A stretch of DNA of 64,000 nucleotides from Symmachiella macrocystis (GTDB taxonomy: Bacteria; Planctomycetota; Planctomycetia; Planctomycetales; Planctomycetaceae). Shown here in pieces: positions 18,550 to 27,212 of this stretch. The stretch lies in assembly GCF_007860075.1 (NCBI RefSeq), contig NZ_SJPP01000002.1, positions 1-64,000 of the forward strand. The letters run 5' to 3'. The position numbers and the translations under genes were made by a program. The notes below the pieces were generated by a model. It saw only the letters and a list, made by a program, of their open reading frames with translations. It was not told the origin of the DNA and made no database searches. Position 1 is the first letter of the stretch, and every line of letters begins with the position of its first letter.

Positions 18550-18815
18550 TTTGCGGCTGGTGTGACGCGGGCTGCCAGCACGCGAGGCGATCCAGCCCTG
18601 GTCAGAAACGGCCAAACAGAGCTTGCCGAGGGAGAATCCCCTCAAGAAGAATGATAGGCTGACACTAACATAAAGAGTGATGCCGTCCGTGGGGGCAGGT
18701 CAGGACCACGCTTGTTGAGACCGTGCAGCGTTCCTGCTAGGATCTGTGATCGAAAGCCAAGAACACGGCCAAGCGACTTCAACAACCCATCGAACACCGA
18801 ACCGGCCAACACAAA

Positions 18816-20240
18816 ATGAAACATCGATTCGCGATCGCAGCGGTTATCTGCCTGTTCGGGCTCAACACAACTCGTTCTGACGACAGCTATCGCGTTCAGG
18901 CAGTGAAGGGCCCCTATTTCCTCTGCGACGAACGAGTCACGGAAGATCGCTGGCTCTCAGAGCGATTCATCGTGCCACTCCAAAAACACAGCGACGAACC
19001 GCTCATCGTTAAGGAGCACGAATGGGAAGGATCGGGGCCGTATCTGAATGGCTCAGTCCTCCACGATCCAGAAGCCTCGCTGTACCGGATGTGGTACAGC
19101 GTCTGGAACAGCCACAATTACTTCAACAAACTGCCGTTCTCGTACAACGTCTGTTATGCAGAGTCGGACGATGGCATTCATTGGCGGAAACCCGCACTGG
19201 GTGTGTTCAAAGGCGAGCCCAACCCCAAGAACAATTGCATCCGACTCGGCACTGACAAAACCCAAGCGATCGACGTCTGCATAAACCCGCGTCCCGACAA
19301 GTACCCGGGACAATTTCTTGCCATTCATAATCAGAAGGGAGGCGTGTTCGCGTCGACCTCCGAGAATGGCAAGACATTCACATTTCTCGATGAAACACCC
19401 GAGATTGCGTATCACAGCGACACGCACAACAACTTCGCGTATGACGAAGTTCGAGATCGATGGCTATTGTTCTGTCGACCGCGTGCATACGCCGGTGACC
19501 ACAAACGGCGCGTCTCGATGCAGACGAGTTCGGACCTTAAAAACTGGACGCATGAGCGAACCATCCTCGTCCCAACTGAGACGGAGCCACCAGAGTTCTA
19601 CGGGATGACTGTGTTCCGGCGCGGAGATCTCTTTTGGGGAATCATCAAGGTCTATGATCGAGGCCCGGGGTTCATGCACGGAGAGATTGCCTGGAGCAGT
19701 GACGGAGAACACTGGAACCAGATCCCCACACATCCCGTGTTCCTCGAACGCGGACCGAGTGGTTCGTGGGATCACGGCATGGTAATCACCGCCGACGAAC
19801 CAGTAGTTGTCGAGAACGAAATGCGCTTCTACTACAGCGGGGCTAAGGCATCCCACCATGAGACGCGCAATCAGCACGCGATCGGGCTGGCGACCGCACA
19901 ACGCGACCGGCTCGTTGGTCTTCGTCCGTCGGGCGACAAATCCGGTTATGTGCTAACACGACCATTCCCACGTCAGCAGGACGATGATCTTACCGTCAAC
20001 GCGATCATCTCGAAAAATAATGGCGTCCTCCGAGCCGAACTCCGGGATGACGGCAACCACGTGCTTGAGGGATTCGCACTCGAAGACTGCGACGCCGTCA
20101 CCACTTCCGGATACGCAAAACGAATCACTTGGAAAGGAAGAATTCTCGGCAAAGCCCCCCTCTCGGAAGTCCGCATTCGCTTCGAACTCACCAGCGCTCA
20201 GCTCTTTACGTTTGACATTGCGAAGCCAGTATCGAATTAG
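18816..20240 (+). CDS. Secreted glycosidase-like propeller protein
   Basis: 474 residues with a short signal peptide (MKHRFAIAAVICLFGL). It is the shortest and most divergent of the four paralogs: the family start is GPYFLCDERVTEDRWLSERF, with blades YRMWYSVWN, AESDDGIHWRKPALG, SSDGEHWNQIPTHPVF and MRFYYSGAKASHH. The C-terminal module VNAIISKNNGVLRAELRDD ... IRFELTSAQLFTFDI aligns with the sandwich of its relatives. It lies 266 bp after the previous paralog, on the same strand. Confidence 0.75.
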   Translation: MKHRFAIAAVICLFGLNTTRSDDSYRVQAVKGPYFLCDERVTEDRWLSERFIVPLQKHSDEPLIVKEHEWEGSGPYLNGSVLHDPEASLYRMWYSVWNSHNYFNKLPFSYNVCYAESDDGIHWRKPALGVFKGEPNPKNNCIRLGTDKTQAIDVCINPRPDKYPGQFLAIHNQKGGVFASTSENGKTFTFLDETPEIAYHSDTHNNFAYDEVRDRWLLFCRPRAYAGDHKRRVSMQTSSDLKNWTHERTILVPTETEPPEFYGMTVFRRGDLFWGIIKVYDRGPGFMHGEIAWSSDGEHWNQIPTHPVFLERGPSGSWDHGMVITADEPVVVENEMRFYYSGAKASHHETRNQHAIGLATAQRDRLVGLRPSGDKSGYVLTRPFPRQQDDDLTVNAIISKNNGVLRAELRDDGNHVLEGFALEDCDAVTTSGYAKRITWKGRILGKAPLSEVRIRFELTSAQLFTFDIAKPVSN

Positions 20241-20423
20241 ATTGAATAAGAGCAACGTAGGCTCCACTGTCAGGTTGTGATTTTGTCCCGCTTAACTACC
20301 GTTTCGAACTGGATTAGGTTCCTTCGCGGCGTCGGTGGAATTCTTTCCCGCTACATTGCTCCTTTTCTCGGGCTTCCGCCCGCCGCTTTAGGTAACGAGC
20401 GCGGGCTTGCGGCCCGCTGGCAC

Positions 20424-20603
20424 TCATTCCTTCCGCATTACAAACAATGCCAGTCCAGCTTTCCTTCGCAATGCCAACGTCCGTTGAAAATTGTGAGCCA
20501 ACGCTTGCAACAAACTCACCGACTTGGCTTTGACTAACCCGCGAACATAAAATTGTTCCAAGTTCCGATCGCGACAAGTCGCATTGGGAAACTCAGCCTT
20601 CAC
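20424..20603 (-). pseudogene. Transposase C-terminal remnant
   Basis: A minus-strand fragment reads VKAEFPNATCRDRNLEQF, then YVRGLVKAKSVSLLQALAHN and FQRTLAL. This is the typical C-terminus of IS1182/IS4-type DDE transposases (rGLeqfxVRGLxK). No N-terminal part is seen nearby, so this is a dead IS end. Confidence 0.65.
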
Positions 20604-20669
20604 ACTTTTCCTCGTACTATGTCTGATTCTCGACGGTAAAAAACGCAAACTTTTCCCCGAGCAGGTCCG

Positions 20670-21482
20670 ATGACAGACAGTGACATCTCAGCCATCGACG
20701 TCCACGCCCACTACGGCAAATTTTTTCGCGCTAACAACAGCGCGCTGAGCAATGCCTTTGCCTCGGGCGATGCTGCCACAGTGGTGCGGCGGGCGAAGCA
20801 GTGCGGCACCGAAATCACAATCGTCTCGCCGCTATTGGGATTGATGCCGCGCGGCGAGAGTGATGCGGTTGCAGGAAACAGCGAAGCTGCCCGAATCGTC
20901 CCGGCAACGCCCGGCCTCAGACAATGGGTCATCATCGACCCCTCCAACCCTGCTACATTTGAACAGGCGGAGCAGATGTTGCCGCTGCCGCATTGCGTCG
21001 GCATTAAGATTCATCCCGAAGAGCACCTCTATCCCATTCGCGAGCATGGAAGACGCATTTTCGAATTCGCCGCAGCCCACAAAGCGGTGGTACTCACCCA
21101 TAGCGGAGAAGAGAACAGCCTGCCCGCGGATTTTTTGCCGCTGGCCAACGAATTCCCAGAAGTGACTTTGATCCTGGCCCATATTGGCTGCGGCTACGAC
21201 GGGGACCGGACACATCAAATCCGGGCGATCAGCCAATCCCGCCACGGTAACATCTATGCTGACACATCCAGCTCCAACAGCATTCTGCCCAATCTGATTG
21301 AATGGGCGGTCGGTGAAGTCGGTCCCGACCAGATCCTTTACGGCACGGATACGCCACTCTACTTTGCCCCGATGCAACGCGCCCGCATCGACCACGCAGA
21401 CCTACCGGACGACGCCAAACAAATGATCTTCCGCGACAACGCCCTGCGGCTCCTTGATTTGAACCTAGTTTTACCAGATTGA
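20670..21482 (+). CDS. Amidohydrolase-family TIM-barrel hydrolase
   Basis: 270 residues. Metal-site motifs of the amidohydrolase-2 family appear in order: DVHAHYG (His12, His14), VGIKIHPEEHLYP, VLTHSGEE, LILAHIGCGYDG and LYGTDTPLYF with the catalytic Asp. There is no signal peptide, so it is cytoplasmic. Such enzymes are decarboxylases or C-N/C-C hydrolases; the exact substrate cannot be read. It is isolated between two IS-type remnants. Confidence 0.85.
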   Translation: MTDSDISAIDVHAHYGKFFRANNSALSNAFASGDAATVVRRAKQCGTEITIVSPLLGLMPRGESDAVAGNSEAARIVPATPGLRQWVIIDPSNPATFEQAEQMLPLPHCVGIKIHPEEHLYPIREHGRRIFEFAAAHKAVVLTHSGEENSLPADFLPLANEFPEVTLILAHIGCGYDGDRTHQIRAISQSRHGNIYADTSSSNSILPNLIEWAVGEVGPDQILYGTDTPLYFAPMQRARIDHADLPDDAKQMIFRDNALRLLDLNLVLPD

Positions 21483-21659
21483 AGGGCCTGGCGGCAAAGA
21501 GGTCTACGAACCCGGCTGGTGAGAAAAGTGTTTCAAATTAGGGCCGAACCCTAATCACGCAACACCGCGAACGACTCGATCACGATTGCTTCACTTCGCC
21601 GCTTCAATCCCCTACGCGCCGCCCGCTGAGTTGGCAGTTCGGTGGCAACACCGGAATGA

Positions 21660-22077
21660 GCGCCTGCCGATTACCGGTCTCGTTCAACGTTCGCAGAATT
21701 CTGGAATGCCGCGATCGCAACGAAGCGATCGAATACCTGAGAGGCATTCACGCAGGCACCGCCATGAACTATATGTTGTGCGATCGGGAAATGGCGGTTT
21801 CCGTCGAGACCTGGGAAGACAACGCAAAGACTGTCGATGTATACGAAGGGAATTACGCGGTTCACTCCAACCATGCACTCCACAAAGGCGCACCGGTTAC
21901 GTTTAAGATGAATGCCAGTTCTGGCGGAGGCTCGTATGGTTTCACCCACCAACGCTTGGAGTTAGGTTTGAAAATCATGAAGGAGAAGGCCGCCATGATG
22001 ACCTTTGCAGGCGTACGAGCAATGAAGTCGACACGACCCATTCTCGTCTACCCCGGAAAGGCAACGGGGCGAACTCC
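21660..22077 (+). pseudogene. C45 acyltransferase/hydrolase, C-terminal fragment truncated by IS copy A
   Basis: An in-frame stretch reads LPVSFNVRRILECRDRNEAI, then AMNYMLCDREMAVSVETW and YAVHSNHALHKG. This is the C-terminal half of peptidase-family-C45 (isopenicillin-N acyltransferase-like) proteins. The N-terminal nucleophile half is missing upstream and the frame runs into IS copy A at 22078. Another C45-type gene is intact at 58003. Confidence 0.7.
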
Positions 22078-22464
22078 TCCCCGTTCAAAACCCTCTTCGA
22101 ACCAAATGTCTCTTTGCACAAAGAGATATTGGGGCTGTTAACCGCCCTAAGGCATGAAACGATCGCACGTTATGGCGTGAGCGGGGCAGGGGAGGCGACG
22201 CGAAATCGGCTTTGCGCGACAAAATCGAATGTCGCGCGCGCGATTTTTGGTTAACAGAAATGTCTCTCTTTGTGTTAACCGGAGGGAAGTGCCAAAACCT
22301 TTGCCCCATTGGTTAACAGCTTGCGCGACAAAGAGAGGTTTTTCAGCGTTCGACACCCCCAGTTTTCGGCGCCGACATGTTGCGACACGTATCCCAGCGG
22401 GGTACAAAAACAATGCTATCTCTCGCTTCGACAACACGTTATCGCAATCACAGACAGGCACAGG

Positions 22465-23523
22465 ATGTCCCGGCTGTTTCACCCGCTGTTGCTGCTGATC
22501 GCCAATGCCTCTGAACACAGATTGGCCAAACACGTCCAATACTTGAAGGAAGAACTGTCGATCCTTCGCGCACGCATCCCCGGCGAAATCCACACCAAGC
22601 CAGAGGAGCGCGCCCGGTTGCTGAAATTCGGCAAACCGCTCGGCAAGGACATTGACCGGTTGATCAGCATCGTCACGCCCAGCACATTCCATCGCTGGGT
22701 CCGGGAAGAGCGACGTGGCTACAAGCCGGCCAAGCCGGGACGCCCCCGCAAACGGCAAGTATTGCGTGAGTTGGTCCGTAAGATCGCTCGTGAGACCGGT
22801 GTCGGTTACACACGCATCCTCGGCGAATTGCGGCGGCTCGGCATCAACCGTATCTGCCGGCAAACGGTTCGCAACATCCTCAAAGAGGAGGGGATCGATA
22901 CGTCGCCGAAACGGTCCCAAGGTTCGTGGGAACAGTTCATCAAGATCCACGCCAAGACGCTCTGGGCCTGTGACTTTTTCACACAGCGCGTCATCACGCC
23001 GCGGGGAATCATGAACTATTTCCTGTTGGTCTTCATCAACGTTGAGACCCGCGAGATCTTCGTCAGCAACTCCATGGCGCATCCCGATTCCGCGTGGGTG
23101 ACGCAGCAGGCACGCAACTTTTTGATGCACACCTCGGATGGCGACGACAAACCGGCCTGCCTCATCCGTGACCGCGACACGAAATTCACGGTACAGTTCG
23201 ACGATGTGCTCAAAGCCGAAGGGGTAAAGGTCAAGGTTCTGCCGATACAAAGCCCAAACTTGAATTCGCGCTGCGAACGGGTCATTCAGAGCATCAAGCA
23301 AGAATGCCTGGACAACTTTCTGGTGTTTGGCGAACAGCACCTCAACTACCTCGTCCGTGAATACGTTGGCTATTACAACAATCAGCGAGCCCATTCGGCT
23401 TGCGGGCACCTACCGCCGTCATGCGCAGATCCGCCCGCGGAGAACAATAGGATCGTACTCGATCAGATCGTTCGCCGCGAACGTCTCGGCGGACTGATTC
23501 AGTGGTACGAACGCGCCGCGTGA
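22465..23523 (+). CDS. Integrase-core transposase (copy A)
   Basis: 352 residues from ATG 22465 (MSRLFHPLLLLIANASEHRL), the start seen in planctomycete relatives; the frame is open to 22309. Residues ~70-150 form a helix-turn-helix region (TFHRWVREERRG, PGRPRK, GYTRILGELRRLG). The rve catalytic core follows, with Asp170 (LWACDFF), Asp236 (LIRDRDTKF) and Glu271 (SRCERVIQSIKQE), spacing DD(34)E. The C-terminal YNNQRAHSACGHLPP is typical. Intact and probably active. It cuts the C45 fragment on its left and an Rhs toxin cassette on its right. Confidence 0.9.
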   Translation: MSRLFHPLLLLIANASEHRLAKHVQYLKEELSILRARIPGEIHTKPEERARLLKFGKPLGKDIDRLISIVTPSTFHRWVREERRGYKPAKPGRPRKRQVLRELVRKIARETGVGYTRILGELRRLGINRICRQTVRNILKEEGIDTSPKRSQGSWEQFIKIHAKTLWACDFFTQRVITPRGIMNYFLLVFINVETREIFVSNSMAHPDSAWVTQQARNFLMHTSDGDDKPACLIRDRDTKFTVQFDDVLKAEGVKVKVLPIQSPNLNSRCERVIQSIKQECLDNFLVFGEQHLNYLVREYVGYYNNQRAHSACGHLPPSCADPPAENNRIVLDQIVRRERLGGLIQWYERAA

Positions 23524-23650
23524 GGTTTTTAGTCGCTTCCGTTCTCGACGTTTGCGTTCTCCGTGCGCACGTTCCCGGAAAGCATCCGATTTGAAATCGC
23601 CTTTGTCGGCTGTTACCATCATTTTCGCCGACAGTTTTACTATGCGATTT

Positions 23651-24397
23651 TCACACGAACTTCTTTTCGTCGTTTGACTTTCGTCCGTCATAGTTTTTGA
23701 ACCGCGCGGGCAAAAACACCGCACCTTTGACTCCGGCCTTCCACCAATCATCTTCGACCGGTAGCCCCAATGCGCCGTTTCTTAAACCATTTGTGCTGAC
23801 GCCGATCGCAAATCCTGTCCCCATCACGGTCAAGACGCCCATCACGTCTCCGTATGTCATCAACCCCGTCGGGTCAATCCCATTCACCGGGTCGCCATGT
23901 GTATACAAATACTTATGCAACGACTGCGGGTCACGTAAATTGCCAGAGAACGGGTCGAGGCGATTAAATCGCCCGAAATTCGGATCATACCATCTTGCCC
24001 GTAGGTATTGCAGGCCCACGCGGCTGTCGAAGGCTTCGCCGCTGTAGAGCAGGGCCGTCAATGCCTGGGCTTCGTCGAAACCGATGGCGATTCCGTACGC
24101 CGTGTAGGCGTAGTGCTGCACAAACGCCGCTGTCGTGTCGAGGACGGTGCGGGGGCATTCCAGTGGGGTTGCGTGAGTGGGCTGGGGGTTGGGGTGAGCG
24201 TGGTGTGTGCGGTGCGGTGGGGGACACGAGGCTCTGGGGCGGCTTTCGTTACATTCCAGCTCACGGGAAACACAGGGGCCAGTGGCTCGTTGTCTGCATT
24301 GCGGGCGAACCTGTCCTCGCGGGTGGCCCAGGTCGATTCTCGCTGGGCCGACGAAGTCGGTGGGTGGTCTTGCCGTAACGTTGCTGGCTATTTGCAA
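23651..24397 (-). pseudogene. Orphan Rhs core + toxin tip cassette 1, truncated
   Basis: From 24148 to 23866 the frame carries the Rhs core also present in the giant gene: VLDTTAAFVQHYAYTAYG, YSGEAFDSRVGLQYLRARW, YDP...GRFNRLDPFSGN and NGIDPTG. The variable tip that follows (LMTYGDVMGVLTVMG ... DDWWKAGVKGAVF) is only ~50 residues and ends at the CCGCGCGG end of IS copy A, so the toxin domain and any immunity gene were removed. There is no export signal; the upstream ~80 codons are the conserved leader translated by chance. A silent donor cassette or relic. Confidence 0.75.
23682..23709 (-). repeat. CCGCGCGG boundary motif, copy 2
   Basis: Minus strand: CCGCGCGGTTCAAAAACTAT followed by GACGGACGA. 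It forms the right end of IS copy A and abuts the cut toxin tip. Confidence 0.6.
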
Positions 24398-24479
24398 ATC
24401 TCTCTTGCGGGTGCGCCGCCCCGAAAGCAGAATCTTTCGGGGGCCACCCTGCGGTCGTCATTGTTATTAGACCGCGCGG
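24149..24479 (-). repeat. Conserved leader of orphan cassette 1
   Basis: About 330 bp that can be aligned with the leader of cassette 2 (26292-26656). Shared blocks include a CCGAAAG/CTTTCGG hairpin, GGCAAGACCACCCACCG, CCCAGCGAGAATCGACCT and GCAGACAACGAGCC. It is not present in the giant gene, where the same core is preceded by YD repeats. Boundary motif copy 3 (CCGCGCGGTCTAATAACAAT) lies at 24453-24479 and contains the stop codon of the immunity gene. Confidence 0.7.
24419..24442 (-). terminator. Hairpin after immunity gene 2
   Basis: CCCCGAAAG (24419-24427), loop CAGAAT, CTTTCGGGG (24434-24442): a perfect 9-bp stem 25 bp after the immunity stop. No strong U-run follows, so terminator activity is uncertain. 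Confidence 0.5.
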
Positions 24480-25234
24480 CCCACATCAAGCCTTTCGGAT
24501 AAATATTTTGGCAACTCCCCGACTAAGTCCACTCTGGAGCTATTCTCGAATTCCCAATCAATTAGTCGAAATCCTTCGATGGAGCGTGCAATACGCTCGG
24601 CTAGTGATTTACAACAGGATTTGGCAACCGAACGCGCAAAGCCATCTTTTTTCGTCCAGTCCTCGACATTGGGGTCAATTGTCGATGAAAAATAAGATAA
24701 GGCGAAAGTACGAATGAATAGGTTCACCATTATGGGCAAATCACTTTCTGGCTCATAATCAATCGAGACGTCTATCAAATGTCCCCATGAATCTGACGCT
24801 TCATGCCTTTCTCGAAACGCCCAACATTCGCTAACCTTGCCATCCATGCTTGTAATAATGTGTGTTGGCCCCCACAACTTAAGCCACGTCCACGATTTAC
24901 AGTCACGCGCCATGTCGATATACGAATCCAATACTGTCACAATGTGGTCTTTGTGGTTTTCCCACACGCTTTCTGTAACACTACCTACAAAACGTGAATA
25001 AATGGGATTTGAATATGGAACTTCGAAGTCACGGAGAGTCTGGTAATTATGATCGGTCTCTTTGTCGACACCCCAAGGGTCAATGATCTCAAAACATTGG
25101 CTGTTCGGGACCGCAGCGCGAATTACAAGCGGCTGAACAAACCCGGAGCTTATTCGGTCAACTATGTGTGCGAACGTACTACCGGTCATTTCACCTGCCA
25201 ACGAAAACGTAACACTGGAATAAGGAAGTCCCAC
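24467..25234 (-). CDS. Putative immunity protein for orphan cassette 2
   Basis: 255 residues from GTG 25234, with AAGGA about seven bases upstream. The start is 10 bp after the stop of the orphan Rhs tip, which is the normal toxin-immunity spacing. No signal peptide or membrane segment; acidic and Trp/Asp-rich in places (DMARDCKSWTWLKLWGPTH, VDVSIDYEPESD-like region). The length and pattern somewhat resemble SUKH/Imm-type immunity proteins but I cannot name a family. Its stop TAA lies inside boundary motif copy 3. Role is inferred from position. Confidence 0.6.
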   Translation of the reverse strand: MGLPYSSVTFSLAGEMTGSTFAHIVDRISSGFVQPLVIRAAVPNSQCFEIIDPWGVDKETDHNYQTLRDFEVPYSNPIYSRFVGSVTESVWENHKDHIVTVLDSYIDMARDCKSWTWLKLWGPTHIITSMDGKVSECWAFRERHEASDSWGHLIDVSIDYEPESDLPIMVNLFIRTFALSYFSSTIDPNVEDWTKKDGFARSVAKSCCKSLAERIARSIEGFRLIDWEFENSSRVDLVGELPKYLSERLDVGRAV

Positions 25235-25244
25235 GCGATTGTCC

Positions 25245-26264
25245 TTAATGAAACGGAAAGATTTGGTTACCAGCGGAATCGAGTATAATTACCTGGAAAT
25301 TGGGTTTCATGGGTTTGTCAAATAGGTGGATGAGGTCATGAGTTGCTGACGCCGCCCTTTCTCGATAGTAGTCAACACTAGCAACGCTCTCTGCCTGTTT
25401 GCCAAGTTGAATGAGCACGGATTGATATTCGGCGTTCGGATTGTGCTCTAACACTTGGGCCGCTTCTTCAGTAATAACCTGGTAAAGCTTCCTTGGATTT
25501 CCTGTGCCATTATAGGAGGCCACTTCGCGCGCTAGTTCGACTGATTCGCGACGGCCGGGTTTCCACACTTTGGCCACAATGTCGGCTCCTCGCACACCGT
25601 CCCCAAATGATTCTACACTTCCTTCCACAATATCTTCGGCAAATTCAAAGGCCCGAGCCGCTCCTTTTCCCGTCACGTTATCGTGCTGACGGACTTGATT
25701 GCTGACAAGGTCCCAAAGGTGATGGAAGTCAATATATTTCGGCCGAAGTCTCTTTAAGATCTTCCCTCCAGGCAAGACATCAAAAAACAAGAAGGCGCCG
25801 GCGAGAGCCCTTGCATAGGGCCCAACCGGTTCACCATTTTCGTCAATACCAAATACAGCCGCTCGTGAATCTGCCCATACGTCGAACAGTGAGATCGCAA
25901 CATATGCCTCGAAACCGACTCCGCCAGTTACAACAGCATTATGTGCTCTCATCCCCACGTCTACAGCAAATGTAGTAAGCAACCCTACGAGGCCACCCCA
26001 AAACATCCCGGTCGGATCAATCCCATTCACCGGATCGCCGTGCGTGTACAGATACTTGTGAAGCGACTGCGGATCGCGCAAATTGCCAGAGAACGGGTCG
26101 AGGCGGTTGAAGCGGCCGGAATTCGGATCATACCATCTGGCTCGCAGGTATTGCAGGCCGACGCGGCTGTCGAAGGCTTCGCCGCTGTAGAGTCGGGTTG
26201 TCAGGGCGGCTGCTTCGACGAAACCGATCGCCCTGCCGTAGGCGGTGTCGACGTAGTGCTGCAC
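25245..26264 (-). CDS. Orphan Rhs core + complete toxin tip (cassette 2)
   Basis: 339 residues from a GTG inside the core; the homologous core actually begins at 26291. Core motifs: LYSGEAFDSRVGLQYLRARW, YDPNSGRFNRLDPFSGNLRD and NGIDPTG (ends 26008). The tip that follows starts with a hydrophobic stretch (MFWGGLVGLLTTFAVDVGM), then IDFHHLWDLVSNQVRQHD, and ends in a region GVRGADIVAKVWKPGRRESV and VDYYRERAASATHDLIHLF. The GADIV block resembles the core of restriction-endonuclease-like folds, though the usual ExK is not clear. No export signal, so it is probably silent until recombined into the giant gene. Confidence 0.75.
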   Translation of the reverse strand: MQHYVDTAYGRAIGFVEAAALTTRLYSGEAFDSRVGLQYLRARWYDPNSGRFNRLDPFSGNLRDPQSLHKYLYTHGDPVNGIDPTGMFWGGLVGLLTTFAVDVGMRAHNAVVTGGVGFEAYVAISLFDVWADSRAAVFGIDENGEPVGPYARALAGAFLFFDVLPGGKILKRLRPKYIDFHHLWDLVSNQVRQHDNVTGKGAARAFEFAEDIVEGSVESFGDGVRGADIVAKVWKPGRRESVELAREVASYNGTGNPRKLYQVITEEAAQVLEHNPNAEYQSVLIQLGKQAESVASVDYYRERAASATHDLIHLFDKPMKPNFQVIILDSAGNQIFPFH

Positions 26265-26291
26265 GAACGCCGCTGTTGTGTCGAGGACGGT

Positions 26292-26656
26292 GTGGGGGTT
26301 GTCGTGGGTGTTGGGGCGGAGCGTGCGCGGGCTGGTTGTTGGGGGGACGTCATACGTGTGATGCTGTGGGGAAAACGAACCTCTGGATCGACTTCAGTCA
26401 CATTCCATCTCACCGGACGTCACAACAGGGTCCAGAGGCTCGTTGTCTGCAGGGCGGGCGAACTTGTCATCGCGGGTGGGCTAGGTCGATTCTCGCTGGG
26501 GCGACGAAGGCGGTGGGTGGTCTTGCTGTGATGTTGCAAGCTATCCGTAAACCTCTCCCGCGGGTGGTCCCGAAAGCAGAATCTTTTGGGACCACCCGCG
26601 AATGTCCTTCCTTTGCAGGTGCAAGTAACGTCCGGCATTTTTATTGAACTGCGCGG
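26292..26656 (-). repeat. Conserved leader of orphan cassette 2
   Basis: Homologous to the leader at 24149-24479 and in the same position before the Rhs core. Boundary motif copy 4 (CCGCGCAGTTCAATAAAAAT then GCCGGACG) is at 26629-26656, 32 bp after the stop of the immunity gene at 26688. Confidence 0.7.
26559..26600 (-). terminator. Strong hairpin after immunity gene 1
   Basis: CGCGGGTGGTCCCGAAAG (26559-26576), loop CAGAAT, CTTTTGGGACCACCCGCG (26583-26600): 18-bp stem with one wobble pair. It has the same loop and inner stem as the hairpin at 24419. Position downstream of an immunity gene fits a terminator, although no U-run follows. Confidence 0.6.
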
Positions 26657-26687
26657 CAAACGCATTTCATTTGACTTTATTGAACAT

Positions 26688-27122
26688 TCACAACATATCG
26701 TCTACGAGAGAATGTTCGACTAAGTCGCGAAATTTTTTTAAAAAACCGAGCATTTGTACTACAGGTTTATTGGCCGTGTAACCTGAGTATTCAGTAAGAC
26801 CAACATGTCTATTCATCTCTTCCGGAGGAATGTACTCCCCGTAAGCTGTGATCTTCGCATGGACTTCATCAAGCAGCAATATGAGCTGCATTTTTGTTTT
26901 CGAATCATCCAGAAAGTCATCCAGCTGTAGATCAGTGCATCCAGGTCCCGGAAAAGCCTCATCTGTTGTCCAGTACTCAAAGAGATTATCGAGTTTATCG
27001 CTCTCCATCTTCCCAGCCGAGTGCTCCTTATGGGCCTCGAATAAGAACGCACATAGCCACTCAATGTCACTGTCTTTGGCCAGAATATCATTGCCCGATA
27101 ACTCTACGTATGAATGTGCCAT
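26688..27122 (-). CDS. Putative immunity protein of the giant Rhs toxin
   Basis: 144 residues from ATG 27122 with AGGAGG five bases upstream. Small, acidic, soluble and without a signal: MAHSYVELSGNDILAKDSD, LCAFLFEAHKEHSAG, PGCTDLQLDDFLDDSKTKM, ending VEHSLVDDML. I do not recognise a family. It is the first intact minus-strand gene after the toxin tip of the giant gene, the usual position of the cognate immunity gene, but a dead IS5-family copy now separates them by about 600 bp. The good ribosome site suggests it can still be translated. Confidence 0.55.
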   Translation of the reverse strand: MAHSYVELSGNDILAKDSDIEWLCAFLFEAHKEHSAGKMESDKLDNLFEYWTTDEAFPGPGCTDLQLDDFLDDSKTKMQLILLLDEVHAKITAYGEYIPPEEMNRHVGLTEYSGYTANKPVVQMLGFLKKFRDLVEHSLVDDML

Positions 27123-27212
27123 TCATGCCTCCTCTCATAGCGTATATTTCGATTGACTGAATCATTGAAAAAAGGTAGCGTTTCCTTTTTCGGAAACAAC
27201 CAAGGGGGGAAT

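Larger units (their letters stand above)
22078..23709 (+). mobile_element. Integrase-core IS, copy A
   Basis: Homologous to copy B at 51377 from TCCCCGTTCAAAACCCTC through to CCGCGCGG. The 5' leader (~387 bp) is about 90% alike in the two copies, the transposase gene slightly less, and the 3' flank (~185 bp) much less. The leader is rich in short palindromes (TCTCTTTGCACAAAGAGA) and in GTTAAC hexamers. Target duplications are not evident. Confidence 0.75.

Noticed and set aside
24513-24523. CTCCCCGACTA, an 11-base match to the tRNA-Asn 3' end, as a possible att site
   Set aside because: It lies inside the coding sequence of an immunity gene (encoding LVGEL) and the match does not extend, so chance is sufficient.
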